Assembly: GCF_011046535.1 (NCBI RefSeq)
Contig: NZ_CP049257.1
Location: forward strand, 4,526,001 to 4,590,000
Source: Nocardioides anomalus
GTDB taxonomy: Bacteria; Actinomycetota; Actinomycetes; Propionibacteriales; Nocardioidaceae
Direction: 5' to 3'
DNA: 64,000 bases
Made by a program: the position numbers and the translations under genes. The first letter of the stretch is position 1. The number at the start of each line of letters is the position of its first letter. Shown in pieces: positions 51,436 to 60,552 of the stretch. The notes under the pieces are model-generated. The model did not search any database. It was not told where the DNA came from and saw nothing but the letters and a program-made list of their open reading frames with translations.

Positions 51436-51449
51436 GATACACCGTCCGG
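51436..51449 (-). promoter_or_regulatory. Shared promoter-like element, copy B
   Basis: CCGGACGGTGTATC on the minus strand, 70 nt before the metalloprotease ATG (51366) and just past the stop of the cca gene. Exact 14/14 match to copy A; with the following AG it also matches copy C in GTGTATCAG. Confidence 0.55.
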
Positions 51450-51453
51450 CGGG

Positions 51454-52905
51454 TCAGTCCCGCCGGCTCTCCCACCAGGACCGCAGCTCGGCCGCGGCCT
51501 CCTCCTCGCTCAGGGGACCGCGGTCGAGGCGGAGCTCGAGCAGGAAGCGGTAGGCGTCGCCGACCTCGCGGCCGGGGCCGATGCCGAGCAGCGACATGAT
51601 CTGATTGCCGTCCAGGTCGGGGCGGATCGCGTCGAGCTCCTCCTGCTCCTGCAGGCGGGCGATGCGGGCCTCGAGGTCGTCGTAGGTGCGGCGCAGCTGC
51701 TCGGCCTTGCGGCGGTTGCGGGTGGTGCTGTCGGCGCGGGTGAGCACGTGCAGGCGCTCCAGCTGGTCGCCGGCGTCGCGCACGTAGCGGCGCACGGCCG
51801 AGTCGGTCCACTCACCCGAGCCGTAGCCGTGGAAGCGCAGGTGCAGCTCGACGAGCTTGGCCACGGCGTCGATCTCGTCCTTGGAGAAGCGCAGTGCCTG
51901 CATCCGCTTGCGGGTGGTCTTGGCGCCGACCACGTCGTGGTGGTGGAAGGTGACCGAGCCGTCCTCGAGGAAGCGGCGGGTCCTGGGCTTGCCGACGTCG
52001 TGCATCAGCGCGGCGAAGCGGGACACGAAGTCCGGGCGCCCGCCGAGCCGGTCCTCCTGGTCGATGGCCTGCTCGAGCACGGTGAGGGTGTGCTCGTAGA
52101 CGTCCTTGTGGCGGTGGTGCTCGTCGCGCTCGAGGCGCAGCGCGGGCAGCTCGGGCAGGACGTGCGCCGCGAGCCCGGTGTCGACGAGCAGGGTCAGCCC
52201 GAGGCGGGGGTACGGCGCGCAGATCAGCTTGACCAGCTCGTCGCGGACCCGCTCGGCCGAGATGATCTCGATCCGCCCGGCCATCGCGGTCATCGCCGCG
52301 ACCACCTCGGGTGCGACGTCGAAGCCGAGCTGCGCGGCGAACCGCGCCGCGCGCATCATCCGCAGCGGGTCGTCGGAGAACGAGCTCTCCGGGGTCCCGG
52401 GGGTGCGGATCAGGCCCTGGGCGAGGTCGACCACGCCGCCGTACGGGTCCTCGACCACGCGGCCCGGCAGCCGCACCGCCATCGCGTTGACGGTGAAGTC
52501 GCGGCGCCCGAGGTCGCCGTCGAGGCTGTCGCCGAAGTCGACGCTCGGCTTGCGCGAGGTCGGGTCGTAGGCCTCGGAGCGGTAGGTCGTGACCTCGACC
52601 GTCCACGGCCCCTTGCGGCAGCCGATGGTGCCGAACTCGCGGCCCATGTCCCAGGTCGCCTCGCTCCACCCCTTGAGCAGCCGCTCGGTGTCGTCGGGCC
52701 GCGCCGAGGTGGTGAAGTCGAGGTCGTGGTGGGGACGACCGAGCATCGCGTCGCGCACCGGTCCGCCGACCAGGGCCAGCTCGAAGCCGGCCGCCGCGAA
52801 GACCTCGCCGAGGTCGTCGACGACGGGCGCGATCCGCTCGAGCTCGGTGACCGCGTTCTGCTGCAGCTCGACCACGGTGCGGGGCGCAGGCGGGGTCGCG
52901 GACAC
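51454..52905 (-). CDS. cca: CCA tRNA nucleotidyltransferase
   Basis: 483 aa from GTG, probably leaderless. Adds or repairs the 3' CCA of tRNA. Class II head: ALVGGPVRDAMLG, HDLDFTTSARPDD (the DxD metal pair), GRRDFTVNAMAV and DPLRMMRAARFAAQLGF. A C-terminal HD domain (FAALMHDVGKPRTR, FHHHDVVGAKTTRKRMQAL) gives it likely phosphohydrolase activity. In mycobacteria the homologue (annotated pcnA) precedes a Nudix gene and the DUF6049 gene; here DUF6049 is divergent and adjacent with no Nudix gene between. Confidence 0.94.
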   Translation of the reverse strand: MSATPPAPRTVVELQQNAVTELERIAPVVDDLGEVFAAAGFELALVGGPVRDAMLGRPHHDLDFTTSARPDDTERLLKGWSEATWDMGREFGTIGCRKGPWTVEVTTYRSEAYDPTSRKPSVDFGDSLDGDLGRRDFTVNAMAVRLPGRVVEDPYGGVVDLAQGLIRTPGTPESSFSDDPLRMMRAARFAAQLGFDVAPEVVAAMTAMAGRIEIISAERVRDELVKLICAPYPRLGLTLLVDTGLAAHVLPELPALRLERDEHHRHKDVYEHTLTVLEQAIDQEDRLGGRPDFVSRFAALMHDVGKPRTRRFLEDGSVTFHHHDVVGAKTTRKRMQALRFSKDEIDAVAKLVELHLRFHGYGSGEWTDSAVRRYVRDAGDQLERLHVLTRADSTTRNRRKAEQLRRTYDDLEARIARLQEQEELDAIRPDLDGNQIMSLLGIGPGREVGDAYRFLLELRLDRGPLSEEEAAAELRSWWESRRD

Positions 52906-52913
52906 GGGGGTCC

Positions 52914-52919
52914 ACTCTA
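52914..52919 (-). promoter_or_regulatory. -10 box of leaderless cca promoter
   Basis: TAGAGT on the minus strand, eight bases before the cca GTG. No Shine-Dalgarno is present. By inspection only. Confidence 0.4.
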
Positions 52920-52968
52920 GGGCGCCGAACGCCGAATCACGGACGTCGGGACCCTCAGCCCCGAGGTC

Positions 52969-52974
52969 TACCCT
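52969..52974 (+). promoter_or_regulatory. -10 box of leaderless DUF6049-murJ promoter
   Basis: TACCCT followed by seven bases and ATG 52982, without Shine-Dalgarno. It likely drives DUF6049 and the overlapping murJ. Confidence 0.4.
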
Positions 52975-52981
52975 GTCGGGC

Positions 52982-55400
52982 ATGCTCCGCCGGCTCCCGC
53001 TCCGCGCTGCCCTGGCGGCGCTGGCGGTGCCCGTCGTGGTGCCGGCCCTGCTCTCCGGACCGGCCGACGCCCGCGCGGCGGACCCCGGCTCACCCCCCGT
53101 GAGCGGCCCCGCGGCCGACCCGGCGGCGCGCCAGGCCGAGGCCCGGACCGCCTCGGCGCGACCACGGCTGGTCACCCGGCGGGCCAAGCGGCAGGCGGTG
53201 GCCCAGGCGACGGCCAAGGCCGTGGACCAGCCGCTGTCGGTGACCATCGACCAGCTGACGCCGTCGACGATCCAGGAGAGCGGCCGGATCCGGGTGTCCG
53301 GGCACATCACCAACGACGACGACGAGACCTGGCGGATGATCAACGTCTACGCCTTCATCTCCGAGGAGCCGATGACGTCGTCGGCCCAGCTCGCCGCGGC
53401 CGCGCACACGCCGGCCGACGAGGTGGTCGGTCCGCGGATCACCGAGGGCGAGCACAAGGACGAGATCGAGGAGCTCGCGCCGGGCCAGACGGCGGAGTAC
53501 GACCTGAGCATCCCGCGCCGGCTGCTGCAGGCCGACACTCCGGGCGTGTACTGGTTCGGCGTGCACGCGCTCGGCGAGAACGCCGACGGCCGCGACACCG
53601 AGGCCGACGGCAAGGCCCGCACCTTCCTGCCGCTCGTGCCGCAGGCGCGGGAGGGCCGGCTGTCCACGGCGGTGGTCATCCCGCTGCGCCGCCAGCTGGT
53701 GTACGCCGACGACGGCTCGGTCGACGACCTGGCCGGCTGGACCACCGCGCTGTCCGACGGTGGCCGGCTGCGCTCCCTGGTCGACTTGGGGGCCAGCGCC
53801 GGCGACCGGGAGGTGACGTGGCTGGTCGACCCGGCACTCATCGACGCCGTGCGCCGACTGGCCGACGGCAACCCCGGCCGGTCGCTCGCGCCCAACCTGG
53901 AGGCCGGCGAGGCCGACGGCGAGGACACCCCGACCGAGGGGACGGACGGGGCCGACGGGACCGACGGGGCCGGCGACCCCACGACCACCGCCACCCCGAC
54001 GCCGGAGCCGAGCCCGACGCCGTCGGCGACCGACGACGAGGGCGGCGAGAGCCCGCTCGACCTCGACGCCCTCGACCCCGTCGTCCAGGCCGCGGCAGAC
54101 GCGGCCCAGGACTGGCTGACCCGCCTCGACGGTGCCGTGCGCCCCGAGGACCAGGTGCTGACGCTGCCGTACGGCGACGTGGACGTCGCGGGCGCGGCCG
54201 CCCACGACCCGCAGCTGCTGCGCCGGGCGGTGGCCCGGTCGGGGAACGCGCTGCCCGGCCTCGACCTCACCACCACGCCGGCGTACGCCTCACCCGGCGG
54301 CTACCTGACGGCGCAGGGGATCGCCGCGGCCGAGCCCGGCACCACGATCCTGCTGACCGACGCGATGTTCCCCGGTCCGGCGCCGGGCGTGGCCGTCGTC
54401 GACGGGCACCGCGCCCTGGTCGCCTCCAGCGGCGCGGCCGCCGGCGGGCCGGGCCCGGACACCCGGACCGGGCCGACCGCGATGCGCCAGCGGCTGCTGG
54501 CCGAGGCGGCGGTGCGCTTCCTGCGCGGTGGCGACGAGCCGCTGACCATGGTCGTCCCGCACGACTGGAACCCGACCGACGCCTCCTCGTACTTCAGCGG
54601 CCTCGACGTGCCCTGGCTCGACCTGACCCGCGTCGACCAGATCAGCGCCACCCACGCGGCGCAGACCGTGGACAGCAGCACGTTGCGCTACCCCGGGTGG
54701 CAGCAGGAGGCCGAGCTCGACCAGCCGGGCTTCGACGCCGCGGACGCGCTGATCCGCAGCGGCTCGATGCTGCAGAACCTGCTCACGCTCAACAACGTGG
54801 TCGCCGGGACCGTCGCGGACGAGGCGCTCGGCACCGTGTCCTACTCCGCGCGCACCAGCCCCATCGTCAACCGCGCCTCGGCCGACGGCAGCCGGCGCTG
54901 GATCGAGGAGCGGCTCGGCCGGGTCCGGGTGAGCGCACCCCCCCGCGGTCACGCTCTCCAGCGACAGCGGCCGGTTCTACGCCACCGTCGTCAACGGCCT
55001 CGACCAGCCCGTCACCGTCGCGCTGGACGCCGACTCCGACGACCGGCTGAGCATCCGCGGGCCGCAGGTCGTCGACGTCGGCGCCGGCAAGCGGGCCTCG
55101 GTGCTGCTCACCGCGCGCACCGACGAGAACGGCGTGCACGACGTCTCGATCATGGTCACCGACAAGCGCGGCAGCCCGCTCGGCGCCCGGACCGACCTGA
55201 AGATCCGCTCGGCGCAGGTGAGCAACGTGATCTGGCTGTTCATCGGCATCGGCGCCGCGCTGCTGTTCGGCGCGATCGGCGTGCGGCTCTACCGCCGCAT
55301 CCGCGACGCCCGGCGCGCCCCGCGCAGCACGAGCACCCCGGACGGCACCGCGGCCGAGCGCGACCCTGAGCCCGAGCCCGCCGGGGCCGGTCGCCGGTGA
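52982..55400 (+). pseudogene. DUF6049 family secreted/anchored protein, frameshifted
   Basis: Signal peptide LRRLPLRAALAALAVPVVVPALLSG (read with an internal R/A break), a long exported region (LSVTIDQLTPSTIQESGRIRVSG, YDLSIPRRLL, VVIPLRRQLVY) with an acidic EGTDGADGTDGAGD linker, and a final helix and tail in another frame (NVIWLFIGIGAALLFGAIGVRLYRRIRDARR). The frame breaks in a run of seven Cs (54938-54944). Deleting one C gives APPAVTLSSDSGRFYATVVNG and a continuous 805-aa protein ending at 55400. It corresponds to the mycobacterial Rv3909-type protein next to murJ; its role in envelope assembly is unproven. Sequencing error or real loss cannot be told apart. Confidence 0.85.
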
Positions 55401-57049
55401 CCGGGGCGCGTGCGGAGGACAGCCCGAAGCAGGCGGCCGAGTCCTCGCTGCTGAGCAGCAGCGCCGTGATGGCGGCCGGTACGGCGGTCTCGCGCTTCAG
55501 CGGGCTGATCCGGGCGGTGCTGCTCTCGGCCGCGCTCGGCGCCGGCGCGCACGCCGACGTCTTCACGGTGTCCAACACCCTGCCCAACGCGCTCTACATC
55601 CTGCTGGCCGGCGGCGTCTTCAACGCCGTGCTCGTCCCGCAGCTGGTCCGCGCGCTGCGCCACGACCCCGACCGCGGCGACGCCTACACCAGCCGCGTGG
55701 TCACCGCGGCCGGGCTGTTCCTGCTCGCGGTGACCGTCCTGCTGGTCGTGGCCGCGCCCCTGCTCGTGCGGGTGGTGACCCACGGCTACGAGGGCGCGGT
55801 CTACGACTCCGCCGTCGCCTTCACCCGCTACTGCCTGCCGCAGGTCTTCTTCTACGGGATGTTCGTGCTGGTGGGGCAGATCCTCAACGCCCGCGGCTCG
55901 TTCGGCCCGATGATGTGGGCGCCGATCGCCAACAACGTCCTCTCGGTCGCGGTGATCCTGCTCTACCTCCTGGCCTACGGTCCCGCGGAGGGCGCCGAGC
56001 GGCAGGGCGGCTTCACCGGCGGGCAGGAGCTGCTGCTCGGCGTCGGCTCGACGCTCGGCATCGCGCTGCAGCTGCTCATCCTGGTGCCCTACCTGCGCCG
56101 CGCCGGCTTCCGCTACCGGCCGCGCTTCGACCTGCGCGGCACCGGGCTGGGCCACACCCTGCGCCTCGGCGTGTGGACGGTGCTGTTCGTGATCGTCAAC
56201 CAGGTGGCCTACGTCGTCGTGCAGCGCCTGGCCACCGGCGGTGCGGTCGACGGCGGCACCGGCGCCACGGTCTACGCCAACAGCTTCCTCGTGGTGATGG
56301 TGCCGCACTCGATCGTGACGGTCTCGCTGGCCACCGCGGTGCTGCCGCGGCTCTCGGCGCGCGCGGCCGACGGCGACCTCCCGGGGCTCGCCGGCTCGCT
56401 GTCCACGACCCTGCGCACCGCGCTCGTGGTCATCGTCCCGTTCGTGGCGCTGCTGCCGGTGCTGGCGCCCGACCTGGCGCGGGTCATCTTCGCCAACGGC
56501 GCCGCGGCCGACGTCGGCGTCGAGGCCTACCGCCCGACCCTGTCGCTGTTCGGTCTCGGCATCCTCTTCTTCACCGTGCACTACCTGGTGCTGCGCGGCT
56601 TCTACTCCCTCGAGCTCAACCGCACGGTCTTCTTCGTGCAGTGCGCGGTGGCCGCCACCAACATCGTGGCCGCCGTCGTCCTGGTCGGCCTCACCTCGGC
56701 CGACCACACCGCGCCGGCCCTGGTCGTGGCCTACGCCGCGGCGTACCTCGTCGGCTCGGCGGTCTCCTACGCGCTGCTCGCCCGCCGGCTCGGTGGGCTG
56801 CGCACGCGGCGGCTGGTGGTCTTCGCCGGTCGGCTGATCGTGGCCACCGGCCTGGCGACGGCGCTGACCTTCCCGGTGGCGCGGGTCCTCGACGGGCTGG
56901 CCGAGGACCCCGGGCTGGTCGTGGCCGCCGTGCGCCTGCTCAGCGTCGGCGCCCTCGACGTCCTGCTGTTCCTCGTCGCCGCCCGGCTGCTGCGCCTGGA
57001 CGAGGTGCGCGACGTGGTCACCACGCTCCTGCGCCGAGGACGGGGCTGA
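55397..57049 (+). CDS. murJ: Lipid II flippase MurJ
   Basis: 550 aa from GTG overlapping the DUF6049 stop by 4 nt. A MATE-like protein with ~14 helices: AAGTAVSRFSGLIRAVLLSAAL (helix 1 with the conserved Arg), DVFTVSNTLPNALYILLAGGVFNAVLVPQL, ILNARGSFGPMMWAPIANNVLSV, and a late VLRGFYSLELNRTVF. It moves lipid II across the membrane for peptidoglycan synthesis. In M. tuberculosis the homologue is fused to a pseudokinase domain; here that domain is a separate gene directly downstream. Confidence 0.94.
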   Translation: MTGARAEDSPKQAAESSLLSSSAVMAAGTAVSRFSGLIRAVLLSAALGAGAHADVFTVSNTLPNALYILLAGGVFNAVLVPQLVRALRHDPDRGDAYTSRVVTAAGLFLLAVTVLLVVAAPLLVRVVTHGYEGAVYDSAVAFTRYCLPQVFFYGMFVLVGQILNARGSFGPMMWAPIANNVLSVAVILLYLLAYGPAEGAERQGGFTGGQELLLGVGSTLGIALQLLILVPYLRRAGFRYRPRFDLRGTGLGHTLRLGVWTVLFVIVNQVAYVVVQRLATGGAVDGGTGATVYANSFLVVMVPHSIVTVSLATAVLPRLSARAADGDLPGLAGSLSTTLRTALVVIVPFVALLPVLAPDLARVIFANGAAADVGVEAYRPTLSLFGLGILFFTVHYLVLRGFYSLELNRTVFFVQCAVAATNIVAAVVLVGLTSADHTAPALVVAYAAAYLVGSAVSYALLARRLGGLRTRRLVVFAGRLIVATGLATALTFPVARVLDGLAEDPGLVVAAVRLLSVGALDVLLFLVAARLLRLDEVRDVVTTLLRRGRG

Positions 57050-57115
57050 CCGGCGCCGGGCCGGAATACAGTGGGGCTCTCGGGGACAGCATCGTCAAGC
57101 GACGACGAGGGGACA

Positions 57116-58936
57116 GTGCCGTACGCCACCCGGGCCGGCGACGTGCTCGCCGACCGGTACCGTCTGGTCGACCTGCTGAGCGAGAGCGGGGGCGGCCGGT
57201 TCTGGCGTGCCCACGACCGGATCCTGGAGCGGCACGTCGCGCTGCACGTGATCGGCGCCGACGACCCGCGGGCCGGCCTGCTGCAGGACGCCGCCCGTCG
57301 CTCGGCCACCGTGCTCGACCAGCGGATCCTGCGCGTGCTCGACGTCGAGCGGCGCGGCGACCACTGCTTCGTGGTCAACGAGTGGGGCTCGGGCACCTCG
57401 CTCGACATCATGCTGGCCAGCAACGGCCCGCTCTCCCCTCGCCGCGGGGCGTGGCTGGTGGCCGAGGTCGCCGACTCCATCGCGGCCGCGCACGCCCACG
57501 GCGTCGCCCACGGCCTGCTGTCGCCCGAGAACGTCCTGCTCGACACGGCCGGCTCGGTCAAGATCATCGGCTTCTGCGTCGACGCCGCCCTGCACGGGCT
57601 GCCGCCCGGTGACCCGCAGCACGACGTGCTCGACCTGGCCGGACTGCTGTACGCCACGCTCACCGGGCGCTGGGCCGGCGCCTCCCCGTCGCACGTGCCC
57701 CGGGGGCCCGAGGCGCACGGGCGGGTGCTGCGGCCGCGGCAGGTCCGGGCCGGCGTACCGCGACCGCTCGACGACCTGTGCGACGAGCTGCTCAACCCGC
57801 GTGGCCAGCGGGTCCGCGACGTGCGCGACCTGGCCAGCGCGCGGGGCGTGCAGAGCTTCCTGTCCGACTTCGTGGGCGACCCGGCCGGGCTCGGCCCGGC
57901 GATCGCGGCCGGCAACCCCGAGAAGAACGAGACGGTCGTCCTGCCCGCGGTGCCCGAGATCCTGGCCCGGCCGCACCCCGACGACTTCGTCGCGCCGGAG
58001 CCCGAGCCCGAGCCGGAACCCGAGCCGGAACCCGAGCCCGAGCCCGAGCAGCCCACCGAGGCCGGGCTGCCGATCTTCGACGACGAGAGCGACGAGGTCT
58101 CCTGGCTGCGCGCGCGCTCGACGCCTCCGGCCCCGCCGCCGCCGTTCGAGGAGCCGCCGGAGCGCCCGCTCTTCGCCGCGGAGGCCCGGCGCCCGCGCTT
58201 CCCGCGGGCCGACGAGGGGCCGGTGGTCTCACGCGGGGACGAGTACTGGCCCTTCGACCGCGCCGCGACCGGCGAGGGACCGGCGGCACTGCTCGACGAC
58301 GACACCCGCGAGCAGGTGCCCGGGCGCAACTGGATGCGGCTGGCCATGCTCGTCGCGGTCGCCGTGGTCCTGCTCGTCGCGGTGGCCATCACCGTCAACC
58401 TCAGCCGCGGCAAGACCCCGCTGGGGGCCGATCCCGACGACGGACCCGACCCCACGCCCTCGGCCACGCCGACCCCGACGCCGACCGTCGAGCCCACGCC
58501 GTTCCCCGGGCTGAGCGCCGCCGACTTCGACCCCCAGGGGGACCGCGAGGAGAACCCCCAGGAGGCCGGCCTGGCGGTGGACGGCGACCCCGCGACGTCC
58601 TGGCAGACCCTCACCTACAAGCAGCAGCTCGGCCCGGTGGGCCTCAAGCGCGGGGTCGGCCTCGTGCTCGACCTCGGGGAGGCCCGCGCGGTGCGCCGGG
58701 TCCAGCTGACCCTGGTCGGCGCGCCGACCACGCTGTCGGTCTACGTCACCGGCACGGCACCCGGCGACGTCGAGCGGCTCAGCCCCGTCGGCCAGCTCAC
58801 GGCCGCCACCGACACCGCCACCGTCGACCTGGACCGCGCGAGCACCGGTCGCTACGTCACGGTCTGGCTCACCGCCCTGCCGCAGGTCAGCGGTGGCTGG
58901 AAGGGCGGCGTCGCGGAGGCCGTGGTCTCGGGCTGA
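57116..58936 (+). CDS. Membrane pseudokinase with discoidin-like C-terminal domain (MurJ partner)
   Basis: 606 aa from GTG 57116 (GAGGGG 3-8 nt upstream); GTG 57071 is an alternative but overlaps a TACAGT -10. Kinase-like residues ~10-260: the Gly-rich loop is broken (LLSESGGGRFWRAHD), HRD reads HGLLSPENVLL, and DFG reads IGFCVD, so the catalytic Asp residues are gone. A PEPEPE tract (~300-315), one membrane helix (~405-425, RLAMLVAVAVVLLVAVAITV) and an F5/8-type exported domain (DGDPATSWQTLTYK, GLVLDLGEARAVRRVQLTL) follow. By analogy with mycobacterial MviN it may regulate MurJ through FHA-domain proteins. Confidence 0.88.
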   Translation: MPYATRAGDVLADRYRLVDLLSESGGGRFWRAHDRILERHVALHVIGADDPRAGLLQDAARRSATVLDQRILRVLDVERRGDHCFVVNEWGSGTSLDIMLASNGPLSPRRGAWLVAEVADSIAAAHAHGVAHGLLSPENVLLDTAGSVKIIGFCVDAALHGLPPGDPQHDVLDLAGLLYATLTGRWAGASPSHVPRGPEAHGRVLRPRQVRAGVPRPLDDLCDELLNPRGQRVRDVRDLASARGVQSFLSDFVGDPAGLGPAIAAGNPEKNETVVLPAVPEILARPHPDDFVAPEPEPEPEPEPEPEPEPEQPTEAGLPIFDDESDEVSWLRARSTPPAPPPPFEEPPERPLFAAEARRPRFPRADEGPVVSRGDEYWPFDRAATGEGPAALLDDDTREQVPGRNWMRLAMLVAVAVVLLVAVAITVNLSRGKTPLGADPDDGPDPTPSATPTPTPTVEPTPFPGLSAADFDPQGDREENPQEAGLAVDGDPATSWQTLTYKQQLGPVGLKRGVGLVLDLGEARAVRRVQLTLVGAPTTLSVYVTGTAPGDVERLSPVGQLTAATDTATVDLDRASTGRYVTVWLTALPQVSGGWKGGVAEAVVSG

Positions 58937-58986
58937 GTCCCAGGTGGACCACCCCTTCGTGGGACCATGTCCTACGTGGAGGTCGC

Positions 58987-59673
58987 ATGAGCGCCCAGGC
59001 TGGGGCCGAGCCGACCGACCACGACCTGCTGCGGGCCCACGTCGACGGCGACCCGGATGCGTTCGGGGTGCTGTTCCGCCGGCACCGCGACCGGCTGTGG
59101 GCGGTCGCGCTGCGGACCATGGGCAACCCCGAGGACGCCGCGGACGGCTTGCAGGACGGCATGATCTCGGCGTACCGGCGGGCGGGCTCGTTCCGCGGCG
59201 ACGCGGCGGTGACCACCTGGCTGCACCGGGTCGTCGTGAACGCCTGCCTGGACCGGATCCGCGCGGCCAAGGTGCGCCGCGCCGAGCCGCTGCCCGAGGA
59301 CCTCGACGACTTCGGCGACCGGGGGTCGCTGGTCACGGCGACCAGCGAGACCTCGGACCCGGCCGACGCTGCGGTGGTCCAGGAGCGGCGCCGGCTGGTC
59401 CTCTCCGCGCTCGAGCAGCTGCCCGCGGACCAGCGGGCCGCGCTGGTCCTGGTCGACATGGAGGGCTACCCGGTCGCGGAGGTGGCCGAGATGCTCGACT
59501 GCGCAGTGGGCACCGTGAAGTCGCGGTGCTCGCGCGGGCGCGCGCGACTGGCCACCCTGCTCGGCGACCTGCGGGCCGGTGGTGACGCGGAGCACGCGGG
59601 GCCGGGGAACCCCGTCGACCTGTCCCCCGTCCGATCTGCGGAGGCGCCGCGCGCCCCGCCCGATCCCGGCTGA
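58987..59673 (+). CDS. sigM: ECF sigma factor SigM
   Basis: 228 aa with GGAGG ~6 nt before ATG. Sigma-2: DHDLLRAHVDGDPDAFGVLFRRH, NPEDAADGLQDGMISAYRRAGSF, AAVTTWLHRVVVNACLDRIR. Sigma-4: LPADQRAALVLVDMEGYPVAEVAEMLDCAVGTVKSRCSRGRARL. Its place between the murJ block and trxB, with an anti-sigma-like gene next, matches SigM of mycobacteria and relatives, which controls envelope or oxidative stress genes. The C-terminal ~40 residues are unstructured. Confidence 0.92.
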   Translation: MSAQAGAEPTDHDLLRAHVDGDPDAFGVLFRRHRDRLWAVALRTMGNPEDAADGLQDGMISAYRRAGSFRGDAAVTTWLHRVVVNACLDRIRAAKVRRAEPLPEDLDDFGDRGSLVTATSETSDPADAAVVQERRRLVLSALEQLPADQRAALVLVDMEGYPVAEVAEMLDCAVGTVKSRCSRGRARLATLLGDLRAGGDAEHAGPGNPVDLSPVRSAEAPRAPPDPG

Positions 59674-59735
59674 CTCCCCGCCCAGCCAGCCAGACAGCCA
59701 GTCCGTCCGAGCCTCGAGAGGAGGCGTGCCCGTCC

Positions 59736-60488
59736 GTGAGTGATCCCGACCTCACGCCCGAGCAGGAGCAGCGCGTACGCCGCCTGCTCGCCGAGGCACG
59801 CCACGACGAGCCCGTCCCCGACGACGTCGCCGCCCGCCTGGACCGGGTGCTGGCCGGCCTGGCCGCGGAGGACCCGTCCGCCGGGCCGGACGCCCAGCTC
59901 GCCCCGGTCGTCGACCTGGCCGCGCGCCGGCGCCGCCGCAACGCCGCGGCCCTGCTGGCCGGCGCCGCGGCCGTCATCATCGGCGGGTTCGCGGTCGCCC
60001 AGGTCATCCACGTGGACGACGACGACGCGAGCTCGGCCGGCTCCGACGCCGGCAGCTCGCTCACCTCCCAGCGCGGCACCGACGACTCCGACGACTCGGC
60101 GGCCGACGCCTCGGGCAGCGGCGGCGGTGGGGGCAACGCCTCGCCGAGTCCGAGCCAGGGGGTCGCGCCCGGGGCGCCCGAGGCCGCGCGCACGCCGCTC
60201 GAGCTGAGCGCCGGCTCGCTGGCCACCGACGTGACCGAGCAGCTCCCCAAGCGGGGTCTCGACAGCGCGGAGGCGCTGCCGGGGCGCAGCCCGAGCACGC
60301 CCGGCTTCCCCTGCGCGACCAGCGCCCCCGCGTCGGCGTACGGCCTCGGCGACCTCTACCCGGCCTACTACGACGGCATCCCTGCGGTGCTCGCGCTGCG
60401 ACCCCCGGAGGGCTCGAGCCAACGCGCCGACGTCCTGGACTGCGCGACCGCGACCGAGCTGGACAGCGCGGAGCTGCCGGCGCCCTGA
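59736..60488 (+). CDS. Putative anti-SigM factor (RsmA-like), single-pass membrane protein
   Basis: 250 aa from GTG. A cytosolic N-terminal ~70 residues ([42 protein letters not shown] in pieces) that resembles the sigma-binding helix set of RsmA/anti-sigma proteins; membrane helix ~70-92 ([21 protein letters not shown]); then a Ser/Asp/Gly-rich linker and a folded exported domain with two Cys ([34 protein letters not shown]). It has no HxxxCxxC zinc motif. Position right after sigM is the main support. Confidence 0.82.
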   Translation: MSDPDLTPEQEQRVRRLLAEARHDEPVPDDVAARLDRVLAGLAAEDPSAGPDAQLAPVVDLAARRRRRNAAALLAGAAAVIIGGFAVAQVIHVDDDDASSAGSDAGSSLTSQRGTDDSDDSAADASGSGGGGGNASPSPSQGVAPGAPEAARTPLELSAGSLATDVTEQLPKRGLDSAEALPGRSPSTPGFPCATSAPASAYGLGDLYPAYYDGIPAVLALRPPEGSSQRADVLDCATATELDSAELPAP

Positions 60489-60491
60489 CGG

Positions 60492-60518
60492 GGGAATCTC
60501 CCTGACCTATCGTGGGTT
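60492..60518 (+). promoter_or_regulatory. SigR/SigH-type promoter of trxB
   Basis: GGGAAT (60492-60497), exactly 18 bases, then GTT (60516-60518). This is the consensus spacing of the thiol-stress sigma factor SigR of Streptomyces (GGAAT-N18-GTT), known to drive trxBA there. It lies 34 nt before the trxB GTG. Confidence 0.75.
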
Positions 60519-60552
60519 GTGTCTTGACCGACGACAACAGGAGTGGTTCAGC

